From Vulcanimicrobiota bacterium (GTDB lineage Bacteria; Vulcanimicrobiota; Vulcanimicrobiia; Vulcanimicrobiales; Vulcanimicrobiaceae): DNA of 64,000 bases. The DNA is taken from contig JASHOG010000018.1 of assembly GCA_030041225.1 (NCBI GenBank), positions 1-64,000 on the forward strand, given 5' to 3'. The notes beneath the pieces are model-generated. The model was not told the DNA's origin. It saw nothing but the letters and a program-made list of their open reading frames with translations, and ran no database searches. This document shows positions 54,334-61,949 of this stretch, one piece after another; the first letter of the stretch is position 1; each line of letters starts with the position of its first letter. A program made the position numbers and the translations under genes.

Positions 54334-54726
54334 CTATTCCTCATCCGGCCACGCAGCGAGGCTGCCGATTGCCGCGGTCTTGAGGACGCGCAAACCGAGC
54401 ATGGCGCATTTCATGCGCGTCGGGCTGATGCCGATGCCGACATTCTCGAGCACGACGTCTTTCGAGAGCCTCGCGACTGCTTCAAGCGGCATACCGATGG
54501 CCGACTCCGTGAGCATCGATGCCGATGCTTGACTGATCGCGCAGCCTTTGCCGGAGAAGCGAACGTCGCGCACGATCCCGTCGCCGTCGACTCGTAGCTC
54601 CATGCGAATGACGTCGCCGCAGAGTGGGTTGAGCTCTTCCGCGCTGACCGTCGGGTTTTCCAAGTGCCCGAAGTTGCGAGGATTGCGGTAGTGATCGAGG
54701 ATGTAGTCTCGGTAGAAGTCTTCCAC
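54334..54726 (-). CDS. sufU: Iron-sulfur cluster assembly scaffold/sulfur acceptor SufU
   Basis: 130 residues. VEDFYRDYILDHYRNPRNFG, NPLCGDVIRMELRV, FSGKGCAISQASASMLTE and RMKCAMLGLRVLKTA give the three conserved Cys and the Asp. The spacing between the second and third Cys (45) is shorter than in Bacillus-type SufU, so the usual insertion is absent. GTG start at 54726, 20 nt after sufS. Confidence 0.9.
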   Translation of the reverse strand: MEDFYRDYILDHYRNPRNFGHLENPTVSAEELNPLCGDVIRMELRVDGDGIVRDVRFSGKGCAISQASASMLTESAIGMPLEAVARLSKDVVLENVGIGISPTRMKCAMLGLRVLKTAAIGSLAAWPDEE

Positions 54727-54746
54727 GCGATCTCTATACCTACGAG

Positions 54747-55991
54747 CTAGAGTTTGAAGATGCGCGCGGCCTTCTCGAGCGCGAGCGCGAGAGCGTCGAC
54801 GTCCTCTTCGGTGTTGTAGAGGTAGAAGGAGGCGCGGGCAGTCGAATGCCAGCCCATCTTCTCCATGAGGGGCATCGTGCAATGATGACCCGCGCGAACG
54901 CAGACGCCTTCCGTATCCAGAATTGAGGCGACGTCATGCGCATGAACGTCACCGAGATTGAAGGAGAGAACACCGCCGGTATGATTGGGGTTTTTTGGCC
55001 CATAGACGACCAGGCCGTGAGCCGCGAGCGTCATGAGGCGCTCGAGTGCGTAGCGCGTGATCCGCTTCTCGTGCTCGCGAATCCAGCCGAGCCCGACATC
55101 CGCGAGGTAGTCGATGGCAGAACCGAAGGCAATCGCGTCGGCGATGTTGCTCGTTCCGGCTTCGAACTTCCACGGCGGCTCATTGAACGTCGTACGATCG
55201 TACGCGACGGTGCGGATCATGTCGCCGCCGGAAAGAAACGGAGGCATAGACTCGAGGAGCGAGCGTCTGCCGTAGAGCGCGCCGATGCCGGTGGGTCCGA
55301 GCATCTTGTGCGCGCTGAAAGCGTAGAAGTCACAGTCGAGAGCAGCGACGTCGACCGGAAGGTGTGGCGCCGCCTGTGCGCCATCGACGACGACCAGCGC
55401 TCCCGCAGCGCGAGCGCGCGGAATGATCGTGTCGAGCGGCTGGATTGTGCCGAGCGTGTTGCCGACGTGCGCAATCGAGAGGATCTTACAGCCTTCAAGG
55501 AGGCGATCGATGCCGTCGAGGACGAGCATGCCGCGTTCGTCGATAGGGATGAAACGCACCGTCGCGCCCGTACGCTGTGCGAGCAGCTGCCACGGAACCA
55601 GATTTGAGTGATGCTCGAGCTCCGTGAGAAGAATCGTGTCGCCGGCGTGGACGTTTGCGTGTCCCCACGCGTAGGCGACGAGATTGATGGACTCGGTCGT
55701 GTTGCGTGTCCAGACAAGTTCGCCGGGCGCACAGTTGATGAAGCGTGCGACGCGAGCACGGGCGGCCTCGAAGGCTTCGGTCGCGTGCGCCGCGATCTCA
55801 TAGACGCCGCGATGGATGTTCGCGTTGTATTCGCGGTAGTACGTGTCGAGTGCGTCGATGACGCTCTGAGGTTTCTGCGACGTCGCGGCCGAGTCAAGGT
55901 AGACGAGGCGTTTGCCGCGTGAGGTCGGTCTCGCGAAGATCGGGAAGTCGGCGCGTATCTCCTGCGCGGAGCGCTCGCGAAGATGGATCAC
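54747..55991 (-). CDS. sufS: Cysteine desulfurase SufS
   Basis: PLP enzyme of 414 residues that provides persulfide sulfur for SUF assembly. YLDSAATSQKPQSVIDAL, TRNTTESINLVAYAWG, LTELEHHSNLVPWQLLA, VVVDGAQAAPHLPVDV, the PLP Lys in FSAHKMLGPTGIG, and C371 in RAGHHCTMPLM. ATGA overlap with sufD. Confidence 0.95.
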   Translation of the reverse strand: MIHLRERSAQEIRADFPIFARPTSRGKRLVYLDSAATSQKPQSVIDALDTYYREYNANIHRGVYEIAAHATEAFEAARARVARFINCAPGELVWTRNTTESINLVAYAWGHANVHAGDTILLTELEHHSNLVPWQLLAQRTGATVRFIPIDERGMLVLDGIDRLLEGCKILSIAHVGNTLGTIQPLDTIIPRARAAGALVVVDGAQAAPHLPVDVAALDCDFYAFSAHKMLGPTGIGALYGRRSLLESMPPFLSGGDMIRTVAYDRTTFNEPPWKFEAGTSNIADAIAFGSAIDYLADVGLGWIREHEKRITRYALERLMTLAAHGLVVYGPKNPNHTGGVLSFNLGDVHAHDVASILDTEGVCVRAGHHCTMPLMEKMGWHSTARASFYLYNTEEDVDALALALEKAARIFKL

Positions 55992-57130
55992 TGCGCTCTC
56001 GCCGCGAGCCTTTCGCGGATCTCCTCGCGCAACTGCGCCGGATAACGCTCGACCGCAGGTTCGAAGAAGCCCAGGGTTACCATGCGCTCTGCTTGCTCCC
56101 GGTCGATGCCTCGCGTCGTCATGTAGAAGAGCATCTCGCCGTCGAGCGCGCCGACGGTCGCACCGTGGTACGCCTTCACGTCGTTTGCACCGATCTCGAG
56201 TGCGGGGACCGAGTCGATATGTGCGCTCGGCGAGAGCAGCAGCGCATCATCGCGTAGGGACGCGTCGCTCTTCTGCGCATGTTCCGCGATGCGAATGTTG
56301 CCGACGTACCGCCCTTGCCCACGTTCGTTTGCCGCCGACCGCACGATCGTCTGAGAACGCGCACCGCCGACACGATGATCGACGGTCGAACGAAGATCGA
56401 CGTGTTGCCGGTCACTCGGGAAAAAGAGGCTGACGATCTGCGCGTCCGCACCCTGCGCGAGCAGGCGCACGTCGATCTCTCCGACGACGAGCTCCGCGCC
56501 GAGATCGGCCGTCAGAATCTCGATGCTCGCATCTTTTCCCGGCAGCGCGGCGCGCGTGCTGAAGAAGCGAGAGTCATCGTCGAGGACCTGCAGCGTCGCC
56601 AAACGCGCCTCGCTGCCTTCACCGGTGACGATCTCGGTGATCCCGCAGACGAAGGCATGCGCTCCGCCGTCGATGCGCTCGATGATCATCGCGCGCGCGC
56701 CGCGCTCCACGTGAATGCTCGTGTATGGGAAGAGCGTGCTTTCTCTCGCGCGATACGTAACGACGATCGGCTCCTCGACGTCGATGCCGCTCGGGACGCT
56801 GACAAACGCGTACCGGTTGGCAAAGGCCAGTGCGAGCGCGCCGTACTTCGTTTGAGATGCCGCGCTCATGCCGAGGCTCGGGGGCGCCGCTCCGACTCGT
56901 ACACGCGCGTCGCTGCAAGCGATCTCGACGCTCCCCCCTGCAGGGTCGAGCTCGAGATCGTCGACGCCAACGGCATCCAGATCGACGCGCCAGTAACGGC
57001 TCGGCCGTTCTCGTCCGGACCGCAGTTCGAAAAATCGTTGGAGCGCTGCGGTGCGCGTTTCGAGAGAGAACTGTGCGTCGGCAAAGGGCGCCAGGCGCGT
57101 GAAGGGCGCCGCGGGCGCTCGGCTAAGCAA
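55988..57130 (-). CDS. sufD: SUF assembly scaffold subunit SufD
   Basis: 380 residues of beta-helix type. LFPYTSIHVERGARAMIIER, GNIRIAEHAQKSDASL, LEIGANDVKAYHGATVGALD and EQAERMVTLGFFEPAVERYP are typical of SufD/SufB; the size and C terminus favour SufD. The TTG at 57130 overlaps the sufC stop and is preceded by GGAG, so it is the likely start. No SufB gene is adjacent. Confidence 0.88.
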   Translation of the reverse strand: MLSRAPAAPFTRLAPFADAQFSLETRTAALQRFFELRSGRERPSRYWRVDLDAVGVDDLELDPAGGSVEIACSDARVRVGAAPPSLGMSAASQTKYGALALAFANRYAFVSVPSGIDVEEPIVVTYRARESTLFPYTSIHVERGARAMIIERIDGGAHAFVCGITEIVTGEGSEARLATLQVLDDDSRFFSTRAALPGKDASIEILTADLGAELVVGEIDVRLLAQGADAQIVSLFFPSDRQHVDLRSTVDHRVGGARSQTIVRSAANERGQGRYVGNIRIAEHAQKSDASLRDDALLLSPSAHIDSVPALEIGANDVKAYHGATVGALDGEMLFYMTTRGIDREQAERMVTLGFFEPAVERYPAQLREEIRERLAARAQ

Positions 57131-57899
57131 CGGCTCCGCTCTCCGCGCGCACGACCTCGTACCCTTCGCGCTCGATGCGGTTGGCGAGCTCCACGTTCCC
57201 GGTCTTGACGATGCGGCCATCGAGCATCACGTGCACGACATCGGGCTTGATGTAACGGAGGATGCGCGGATAGTGTGTGATGACAAGCAATCCCGTCGCG
57301 CGTCCCTCGTCGCTCGACCGCAGAGCGGCAATCGTCTCACCGATGTGGCGAAGCGCGTCGATGTCGAGGCCCGAATCCGTTTCGTCGAGAATCGCGTAGC
57401 GCGGCGCGAGCACCGCCATTTGCAGCATCTCCAGACGCTTCTTCTCGCCGCCGGAGAAGCCGTCATTGAGGTAGCGCCCGAGGAACGAGGCATCCATGCC
57501 GAGTGCCTCCATTCTCTCGACGAGGAGAGCGCGAAACTTCGCCGGCGTGACATCGCCGCCGGGCTTCACGGCTTGACGCGCGGCGAAGAGAAAGTTCGCA
57601 ACCTTGACGCCCGGAATCGCCGCCGGATATTGAAAGGAGAGGAAGAGCCCTGCCTTCGCCCGTTTATCGGGGCTGAGCGTAAGCAAGCTCTGGCCGTCGA
57701 GCGTTGCGCTGCCTGCGGTAACCGCGTAGTGAGGATGCCCGACAAGCGCGAGCGCGAGCGTCGTCTTGCCGCTGCCGTTGGGCCCCATGAGGGCGTGGAC
57801 GCGCCCCGGCTCGACCGTCAAATCGATCGACTTGAGGATCTCCTTTCTATCGACCTGACAGCGTAAGCCGGAGATCGAGAGGCCCACTTCAGCGCTCAT
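57123..57899 (-). CDS. sufC: SUF ATPase SufC
   Basis: ABC-type ATPase of 258 residues driving the SufBCD scaffold. Walker A MGPNGSGKTTLALALVG, Q-loop FLSFQYPAAIPGV, signature FSGGEKKRLEMLQM, Walker B ILDETDSGLDIDAL and VITHYPRILRYI. The ATG at 57899 lies 7 nt after a TACGAT -10 box, so the transcript may be nearly leaderless. An upstream GTG (57923) would fall inside the promoter. Confidence 0.94.
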   Translation of the reverse strand: MSAEVGLSISGLRCQVDRKEILKSIDLTVEPGRVHALMGPNGSGKTTLALALVGHPHYAVTAGSATLDGQSLLTLSPDKRAKAGLFLSFQYPAAIPGVKVANFLFAARQAVKPGGDVTPAKFRALLVERMEALGMDASFLGRYLNDGFSGGEKKRLEMLQMAVLAPRYAILDETDSGLDIDALRHIGETIAALRSSDEGRATGLLVITHYPRILRYIKPDVVHVMLDGRIVKTGNVELANRIEREGYEVVRAESGAVA

Positions 57900-57906
57900 C
57901 TCGGGT

Positions 57907-57935
57907 ATCGTACGAGGGGGCACTCAGAAAGTCAA
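57907..57935 (-). promoter_or_regulatory. Promoter of the sufCDSU operon
   Basis: On the minus strand TTGACT (57935-57930), a 17-nt spacer and TACGAT (57912-57907) form a near-consensus sigma-70-type promoter. Transcription would start at or within a few bases of the sufC ATG. Confidence 0.7.
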
Positions 57936-57946
57936 GGATAAACTTT
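57928..57946. promoter_or_regulatory. Candidate SufR operator (inverted repeat)
   Basis: AAAGT (57928-57932) and ACTTT (57942-57946) are perfect inverted arms separated by 9 nt. They overlap the -35 boxes of both divergent promoters, an ideal place for a repressor controlling sufC and sufR together. The sequence is not the published cyanobacterial SufR site, so identity is inferred from position. Confidence 0.5.
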
Positions 57947-57972
57947 ACTATCTCGCGCCGGAGTGCTAGGAT
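57944..57972 (+). promoter_or_regulatory. Promoter of sufR
   Basis: TTTACT (57944-57949), a 17-nt spacer and TAGGAT (57967-57972) precede the sufR ATG at 57983 by 10 nt. It faces away from the sufC promoter. Confidence 0.62.
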
Positions 57973-57982
57973 ACGGCCAGAT

Positions 57983-58627
57983 ATGCAGGCGGACCGCTTC
58001 TTCAAGACCACGCGGGGGCGCATCGTGGCGGAGCTACGGCGCCGCGGCACGGCCTCGGCGTCGGACCTCGCGCGCGCGTTCGGGCTCTCCCCGAACGCCG
58101 TTCGGCAGCAGCTCGTGCTGCTGGAACGCGACAGCCTCGTGGTGGAGCGGCCCGTTCGGCGGGGGCCGACGAAGCCGACGCTCGAGTTCTCACTGACGAA
58201 AGAGGCGGATGCACTCTTTCCGCAGCGCTACGATCGCCTTCTCGCCTCCGTCCTGCGCGAAGTCCGCGCACGCTTCGGCGAATCGGCGGTCGGCGAGATC
58301 TTCGACGGTATTTCAAAACGCGCCGTTTCCCGAGCAAAGCGTGCCGTGACGGCGAAGGGCGCGGAGGAGCGCGTCGCGCAACTCACGGAGCTGCTGCGGC
58401 ACGACGGCGTCATTGCGGAGTACAGTCTCATCGATGGCGGTTTCGCCGTTCACGAGCACAACTGTCCGTACTCGGAGGTGGCGAAGGAGCATCCCCAGAT
58501 GTGCCAAGTCGTGCACCACATGATCGACGAGACGATCGGCGGCGAGCTCGAGCAGACGGAGTCACTCGCAACCGGCGGCAAGGAGTGCCGGTTCGAGATC
58601 ACTGGAGCGGCGGCGAAGTCGGCATGA
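57983..58627 (+). CDS. sufR: SufR-type iron-sulfur transcriptional regulator
   Basis: 214 residues. An N-terminal winged HTH (residues about 8-60: GRIVAELRRRGTASASDLAR, LSPNAVRQQLVLLERD) precedes a C-terminal cluster-binding part with C161, C174 and C202. The spacing CX12CX27C is that of cyanobacterial SufR. SufR binds a [4Fe-4S] cluster and represses suf genes when clusters are sufficient (family knowledge). Divergent from sufC with a shared inverted-repeat operator. Confidence 0.92.
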   Translation: MQADRFFKTTRGRIVAELRRRGTASASDLARAFGLSPNAVRQQLVLLERDSLVVERPVRRGPTKPTLEFSLTKEADALFPQRYDRLLASVLREVRARFGESAVGEIFDGISKRAVSRAKRAVTAKGAEERVAQLTELLRHDGVIAEYSLIDGGFAVHEHNCPYSEVAKEHPQMCQVVHHMIDETIGGELEQTESLATGGKECRFEITGAAAKSA

Positions 58628-58636
58628 GGAGCTAGC

Positions 58637-59125
58637 GTGGATTTTGCGAAGTTTCAGCAGTTAGTCGAAGAACGTCCGGGATTCCGCACGATGGAGAATC
58701 CAACGGCGAGTGGCGAGTACTTCAGCGACTCCTGCGGCGACATGTACAACGTCTTCTTGAGGATCGGGCCCGGCGCGATCATCGAAGATATTACATACTT
58801 CACGACCGGTTGCGGCTTCGGAACCGCGACCTGCAGCCTCGTCACCGAGATGGCGCGCGGTAAGAGGCTCGAAGAGGCCGAGGCGATCACCGAGCAGGAA
58901 GTCATGGACGCGCTCGGCGGCTATCCGGAGAAGAAACGTGACTATCCGGGCCGCACCCTCGAAGCGTTGCGTCTGGCGATCGAAGACTACCGCACCAAGG
59001 TAGCAAAGGGTGAGGTTCCCGACTACGCGTCGATGCCCGCTCCGCCACGCCCGCAACCCGCACCCGCGGCACAAGCCGCGCCCGCCGCCGACGGCGACGG
59101 AAAACTACTCATCAAGCTTCGCTAA
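58637..59125 (+). CDS. IscU/NifU-N-like scaffold protein with Ala/Pro-rich tail
   Basis: 162 residues. YFSDSCGDMYNVFLRI (C33) and FTTGCGFGTATCSLVTEMARGK (C59) match the first two cluster ligands of IscU with the usual 26-residue spacing. The third ligand (HCS in IscU, about 43 residues further) is replaced in KKRDYPGRTLEAL; an extra C66 lies near the second. A low-complexity Ala/Pro tail ends in LLIKLR. GTG start with AGGAG 6 nt upstream, 9 nt after sufR, so the two are cotranscribed. Confidence 0.83.
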   Translation: MDFAKFQQLVEERPGFRTMENPTASGEYFSDSCGDMYNVFLRIGPGAIIEDITYFTTGCGFGTATCSLVTEMARGKRLEEAEAITEQEVMDALGGYPEKKRDYPGRTLEALRLAIEDYRTKVAKGEVPDYASMPAPPRPQPAPAAQAAPAADGDGKLLIKLR

Positions 59126-59721
59126 ATCGGAACGCTCAACGCGAACGTGCTGCGAACGTCGTAGCGCGTTCTTCCTTCGTGCGGGAGCGATTCGAACAAC
59201 ATGATGGCGGCGACGGACACGCGCAGCGGGGTCACGTCGAGCGCGGGAAGAGCGGTTCGCGTGCGCTCCGGTACGCGAGCAAGAGTGACGTGTGGGATGG
59301 CGTCATTCTCGCTCGTGAATCCAAGACGTTCACACGCCGCCTGAACATCACGTGCGAGCGCGCGATACGCGGCCTCGATGCCCCTTGAGCCGAGGAAGAT
59401 AATGCGCGGTTTGCGCTCGTGCGGGAAGGCGCCGATACGGTCAAGCGTGATCGTGAAGGCACGATGGCGCGCTGCCGCCGCTCGCAGCGCCGCATCGATG
59501 CTCGCGACTCTCTCCTCGGCAACGTTGCCGAAGAAGAAGAGGGTCAGGTGGTAGTTCTGCGGCACGACGAGCTTCGCACGGACGCCGCTTCGCTCTAGCC
59601 GTAACGCAATCGCTTCGCACTGTGCCTGTACTGCATCGTCGATCGCGATGCCTACGAAAAGACGACGCTGCCGGGCATTGCTGGGTAGAGGAAGTCCCTC
59701 GACTCCGCTCACTTCACTCAC
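59122..59721 (-). CDS. thpR: RNA 2',3'-cyclic phosphodiesterase (2H family)
   Basis: About 199 residues. RLFVGIAIDDAVQAQCEAIA starts the conserved domain; the two catalytic HxTx motifs are YHLTLFFFGNV and PHVTLARV. Only GTG 59721 and GTG 59712 are available as starts, and both lie inside dispersed repeat copy B, so the first dozen residues (SEVSGVEG) derive from the repeat. The tail overlaps the IscU-like gene by 4 nt. Confidence 0.9.
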   Translation of the reverse strand: MSEVSGVEGLPLPSNARQRRLFVGIAIDDAVQAQCEAIALRLERSGVRAKLVVPQNYHLTLFFFGNVAEERVASIDAALRAAAARHRAFTITLDRIGAFPHERKPRIIFLGSRGIEAAYRALARDVQAACERLGFTSENDAIPHVTLARVPERTRTALPALDVTPLRVSVAAIMLFESLPHEGRTRYDVRSTFALSVPI

Positions 59722-59770
59722 GGAGTTTACCCTGAGCGCGCGAAGCGCAGTCGAAGGGCTCGGGATGACA
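59695..59770 (+). repeat. Dispersed palindromic repeat, copy B (complete)
   Basis: 76 nt from TCCCTCGACTCCGCTC to GCTCGGGATGACA with the central GGAGTTTACCCTGAGCGCGC shared with copy A. CCCTCGACT and AGTCGAAGGG form the main inverted repeat. It covers the start region of thpR on the minus strand. Confidence 0.8.
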
Positions 59771-59787
59771 CGATAGGAACGTGCTAG

Positions 59788-60438
59788 CTAGAGCTGGACG
59801 TGATGCTGTAGATATGGGTTAACGCGGCGCTCCGTGCCGATCGTCGTGAACGGGCCGTGGCCGGGCACGACCTGTGTCGCATCGTGGAACGGCAGAAGTT
59901 TCGTGCGGATCGACGCGACGATATCTTCCATCGACGTGCCGCCGAGGTCCCAGCGCCCGATCGATCCCGCAAAGAGCGTATCGCCGGTAAAGAGGCTCGC
60001 TCCGTCGCTGCCGCGCAGGGCGAAGCAGACGCTTCCCGGAGTATGACCGGGCGTGTGCAGAACGTCGAGCGTAAGAGAGCCGGCTTGCAACGGCTCGTCT
60101 TCCGAAAGGCCTCCATCGAGCGAGATGACACGCGGAGCGTGTTCGAGACCGATCCATGTTGCCTGCAACGGGAGCGTCCGGTACAGGGGAAGGTCGGCCT
60201 CGTGAAGCAGCGCGCGAGCACCCGTTGCCGCTCTCAGCCTCCCGACGTCGCCGATGTGATCGATGTGCGCGTGCGTATGAACCAGGAGCGTTGCTCGTAG
60301 GTCGAGCTGTGTGAGGCGAGCGAGCACGCTGTCGACGCCGTCGCCGCCATCGATGACGATCGCGTCGCGCGTTTCCTCGTCGCCGAGTATTGTACAATTG
60401 CAGGAGAGCCGTCCAACGGCCAAGGTATCGACGATCAC
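59788..60438 (-). CDS. MBL-fold metallohydrolase, glyoxalase II-like
   Basis: 216 residues. Zinc motifs are VHTHAHIDHIGDV, HTPGHTPGSVCF, FTGDTLFAGSIGRWDL and VPGHGPFTTIGTER. It resembles the MBL part of the HTH fusion at 17779, but without the HTH. Probable thioester hydrolase; substrate unproven. ATGA overlap with the O-methyltransferase gene. Confidence 0.91.
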   Translation of the reverse strand: MIVDTLAVGRLSCNCTILGDEETRDAIVIDGGDGVDSVLARLTQLDLRATLLVHTHAHIDHIGDVGRLRAATGARALLHEADLPLYRTLPLQATWIGLEHAPRVISLDGGLSEDEPLQAGSLTLDVLHTPGHTPGSVCFALRGSDGASLFTGDTLFAGSIGRWDLGGTSMEDIVASIRTKLLPFHDATQVVPGHGPFTTIGTERRVNPYLQHHVQL

Positions 60439-61064
60439 CGGATCCGCGCGCCGACGCCGGTGCCGTCGCCGAGCGGCAAAATCGTCGCGGAGAGATCGGG
60501 GTGCGCGAGAAAATACTCGTTGAACGCGCGCAGTGCGCGTGTATCGTCGCTATCTTCCGTTCTCTCCGGCTCGGCGACACGCCCGCTCCACAAACAGTTG
60601 TCGACGACGACGAGCCCCGAGCGTTTGAGCGTCGGGATTGCGAGATCGAGGTAGGCGCGGTATTCTGTTTTGTCGGCGTCAATAAAAACAATGTCGAGGT
60701 TGCGCTGCGGAAAGTTCTGCAACACCTCGAGCGCGGACTGGTTGAGAATCTCGATGGAATCAGCTTCACCGGCTCGTTCGAAGTACGAGCGCGCGATCTC
60801 GGTGCGTGCGCGATCCGTGTCGATGGTCCAAATCTTGCCGGCCGGTGGCTGCGCGAGCGCCATCCAGAGTGTCGAATAGCCGTAGGCCGTGCCGATCTCG
60901 AGGATCCGGTTCGCCTGCATCGCATGCACGAGCGTCGCGAGGAAGCGGCCGGTTTCGCGTGAGAGGATGGGAATGTGGTCAGCGTGACCGTGCCGCTCGA
61001 GCTCGACGAGAAGCGGATGAGGCTCGGGATGGATCCTCTCCAAGTATTCGAGTATGCGATTCAT
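60435..61064 (-). CDS. SAM-dependent O-methyltransferase (caffeoyl-CoA OMT type)
   Basis: 209 residues. The SAM site RILEIGTAYGYSTLWMA, IWTIDTDRARTEIARSYFER, the metal-binding LDIVFIDADKTEYRAYLDLA and VVVDNCLWSGRVAEP are characteristic of the class I, divalent-metal O-methyltransferases. The acceptor is unknown. ATGA overlaps on both sides (folD upstream, MBL downstream). Confidence 0.92.
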   Translation of the reverse strand: MNRILEYLERIHPEPHPLLVELERHGHADHIPILSRETGRFLATLVHAMQANRILEIGTAYGYSTLWMALAQPPAGKIWTIDTDRARTEIARSYFERAGEADSIEILNQSALEVLQNFPQRNLDIVFIDADKTEYRAYLDLAIPTLKRSGLVVVDNCLWSGRVAEPERTEDSDDTRALRAFNEYFLAHPDLSATILPLGDGTGVGARIR

Positions 61065-61918
61065 GCGAGGACCACCCTTTCGGCTGCTATCACCACGTTG
61101 CGCAGGAGCGCAACGTTCGTTACTGGTCCGACGCCCCCAGGCACCGGCGTTATCGCACCGGCGACCTGTACGGCGCTCTGGAAGTCGACGTCACCGACGA
61201 GGTTTCCTTCGACGAGCGTAGTGCCGACATCGATGACGGTCGCTCCCGGTGCGATATCTTCGCCGGACAGAAGACCGGGAACGCCTGTCGCGGTGACGAC
61301 GACGTCCGCCATGCGAACGTAGGGCTGGAGGTTGCGCGACGCCTTGTGGAGGACGGTGACGCTTGCGTTTTCGACCATCATGAGGAGCGCAACCGGCGCA
61401 CCAACGACAATCGATCGCCCGATCATGACGGCGTTGCGGCCGCGCAGCGGCCAGTGTGGGCTTCGCTCCAGAAGCAGCATCACGGCAGCAGGCGTGGCGG
61501 GGACGAAGAGCGTCGCATTTCCGAAGGCGAGATTGCCTTGGTTAGCCGGATGCGCGCCGTCGACGTCTTTGTTGCGTGGAATTGCATCGGCGATGTCGCG
61601 AATCGCGAGGTGTTCGGGGAGTGGCTGCTGGAGCATCACGCCGTGCACGGCGGGGTCGTGCTCGAAGCTCGCGAGTGCCGCACGGACGCTCGATGTTTGA
61701 GCGTGATGCGGCAGGTACTCCACCTGCACGGCAATGCCGAGGTGCGCGGCCGTACGCTCGAGATTGCGGACGTACGCGTGACTCGCCTCGTCCTCGCCGA
61801 CGAGAACGATCGCGAGGCGAGGATGAGTTCCGAGCTCTTTCAGCGCAACGATACGCGAGAGCAGCTCGGCACGCAGCTCGGCAGCTACGGCCTTACCGTC
61901 GAGGATGCGAGCGGGCAC
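61061..61918 (-). CDS. folD: Methylenetetrahydrofolate dehydrogenase/cyclohydrolase
   Basis: Bifunctional one-carbon enzyme of 285 residues. ARILDGKAVAAELRAEL, VGEDEASHAYVRNLERTAAH with the active-site region (the usual Lys of YVxxK is Asn-Leu here), MLQQPLPEHL, IPRNKDVDGAHPANQGNL and GRSIVVGAPVALLMM. GTG at 61918 is chosen from alignment with the usual N terminus. The replaced Lys position deserves note. Confidence 0.9.
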   Translation of the reverse strand: MPARILDGKAVAAELRAELLSRIVALKELGTHPRLAIVLVGEDEASHAYVRNLERTAAHLGIAVQVEYLPHHAQTSSVRAALASFEHDPAVHGVMLQQPLPEHLAIRDIADAIPRNKDVDGAHPANQGNLAFGNATLFVPATPAAVMLLLERSPHWPLRGRNAVMIGRSIVVGAPVALLMMVENASVTVLHKASRNLQPYVRMADVVVTATGVPGLLSGEDIAPGATVIDVGTTLVEGNLVGDVDFQSAVQVAGAITPVPGGVGPVTNVALLRNVVIAAERVVLA

Positions 61919-61949
61919 GCTGCCGCCTTCGTCGCAAGAGGAGGTACCC

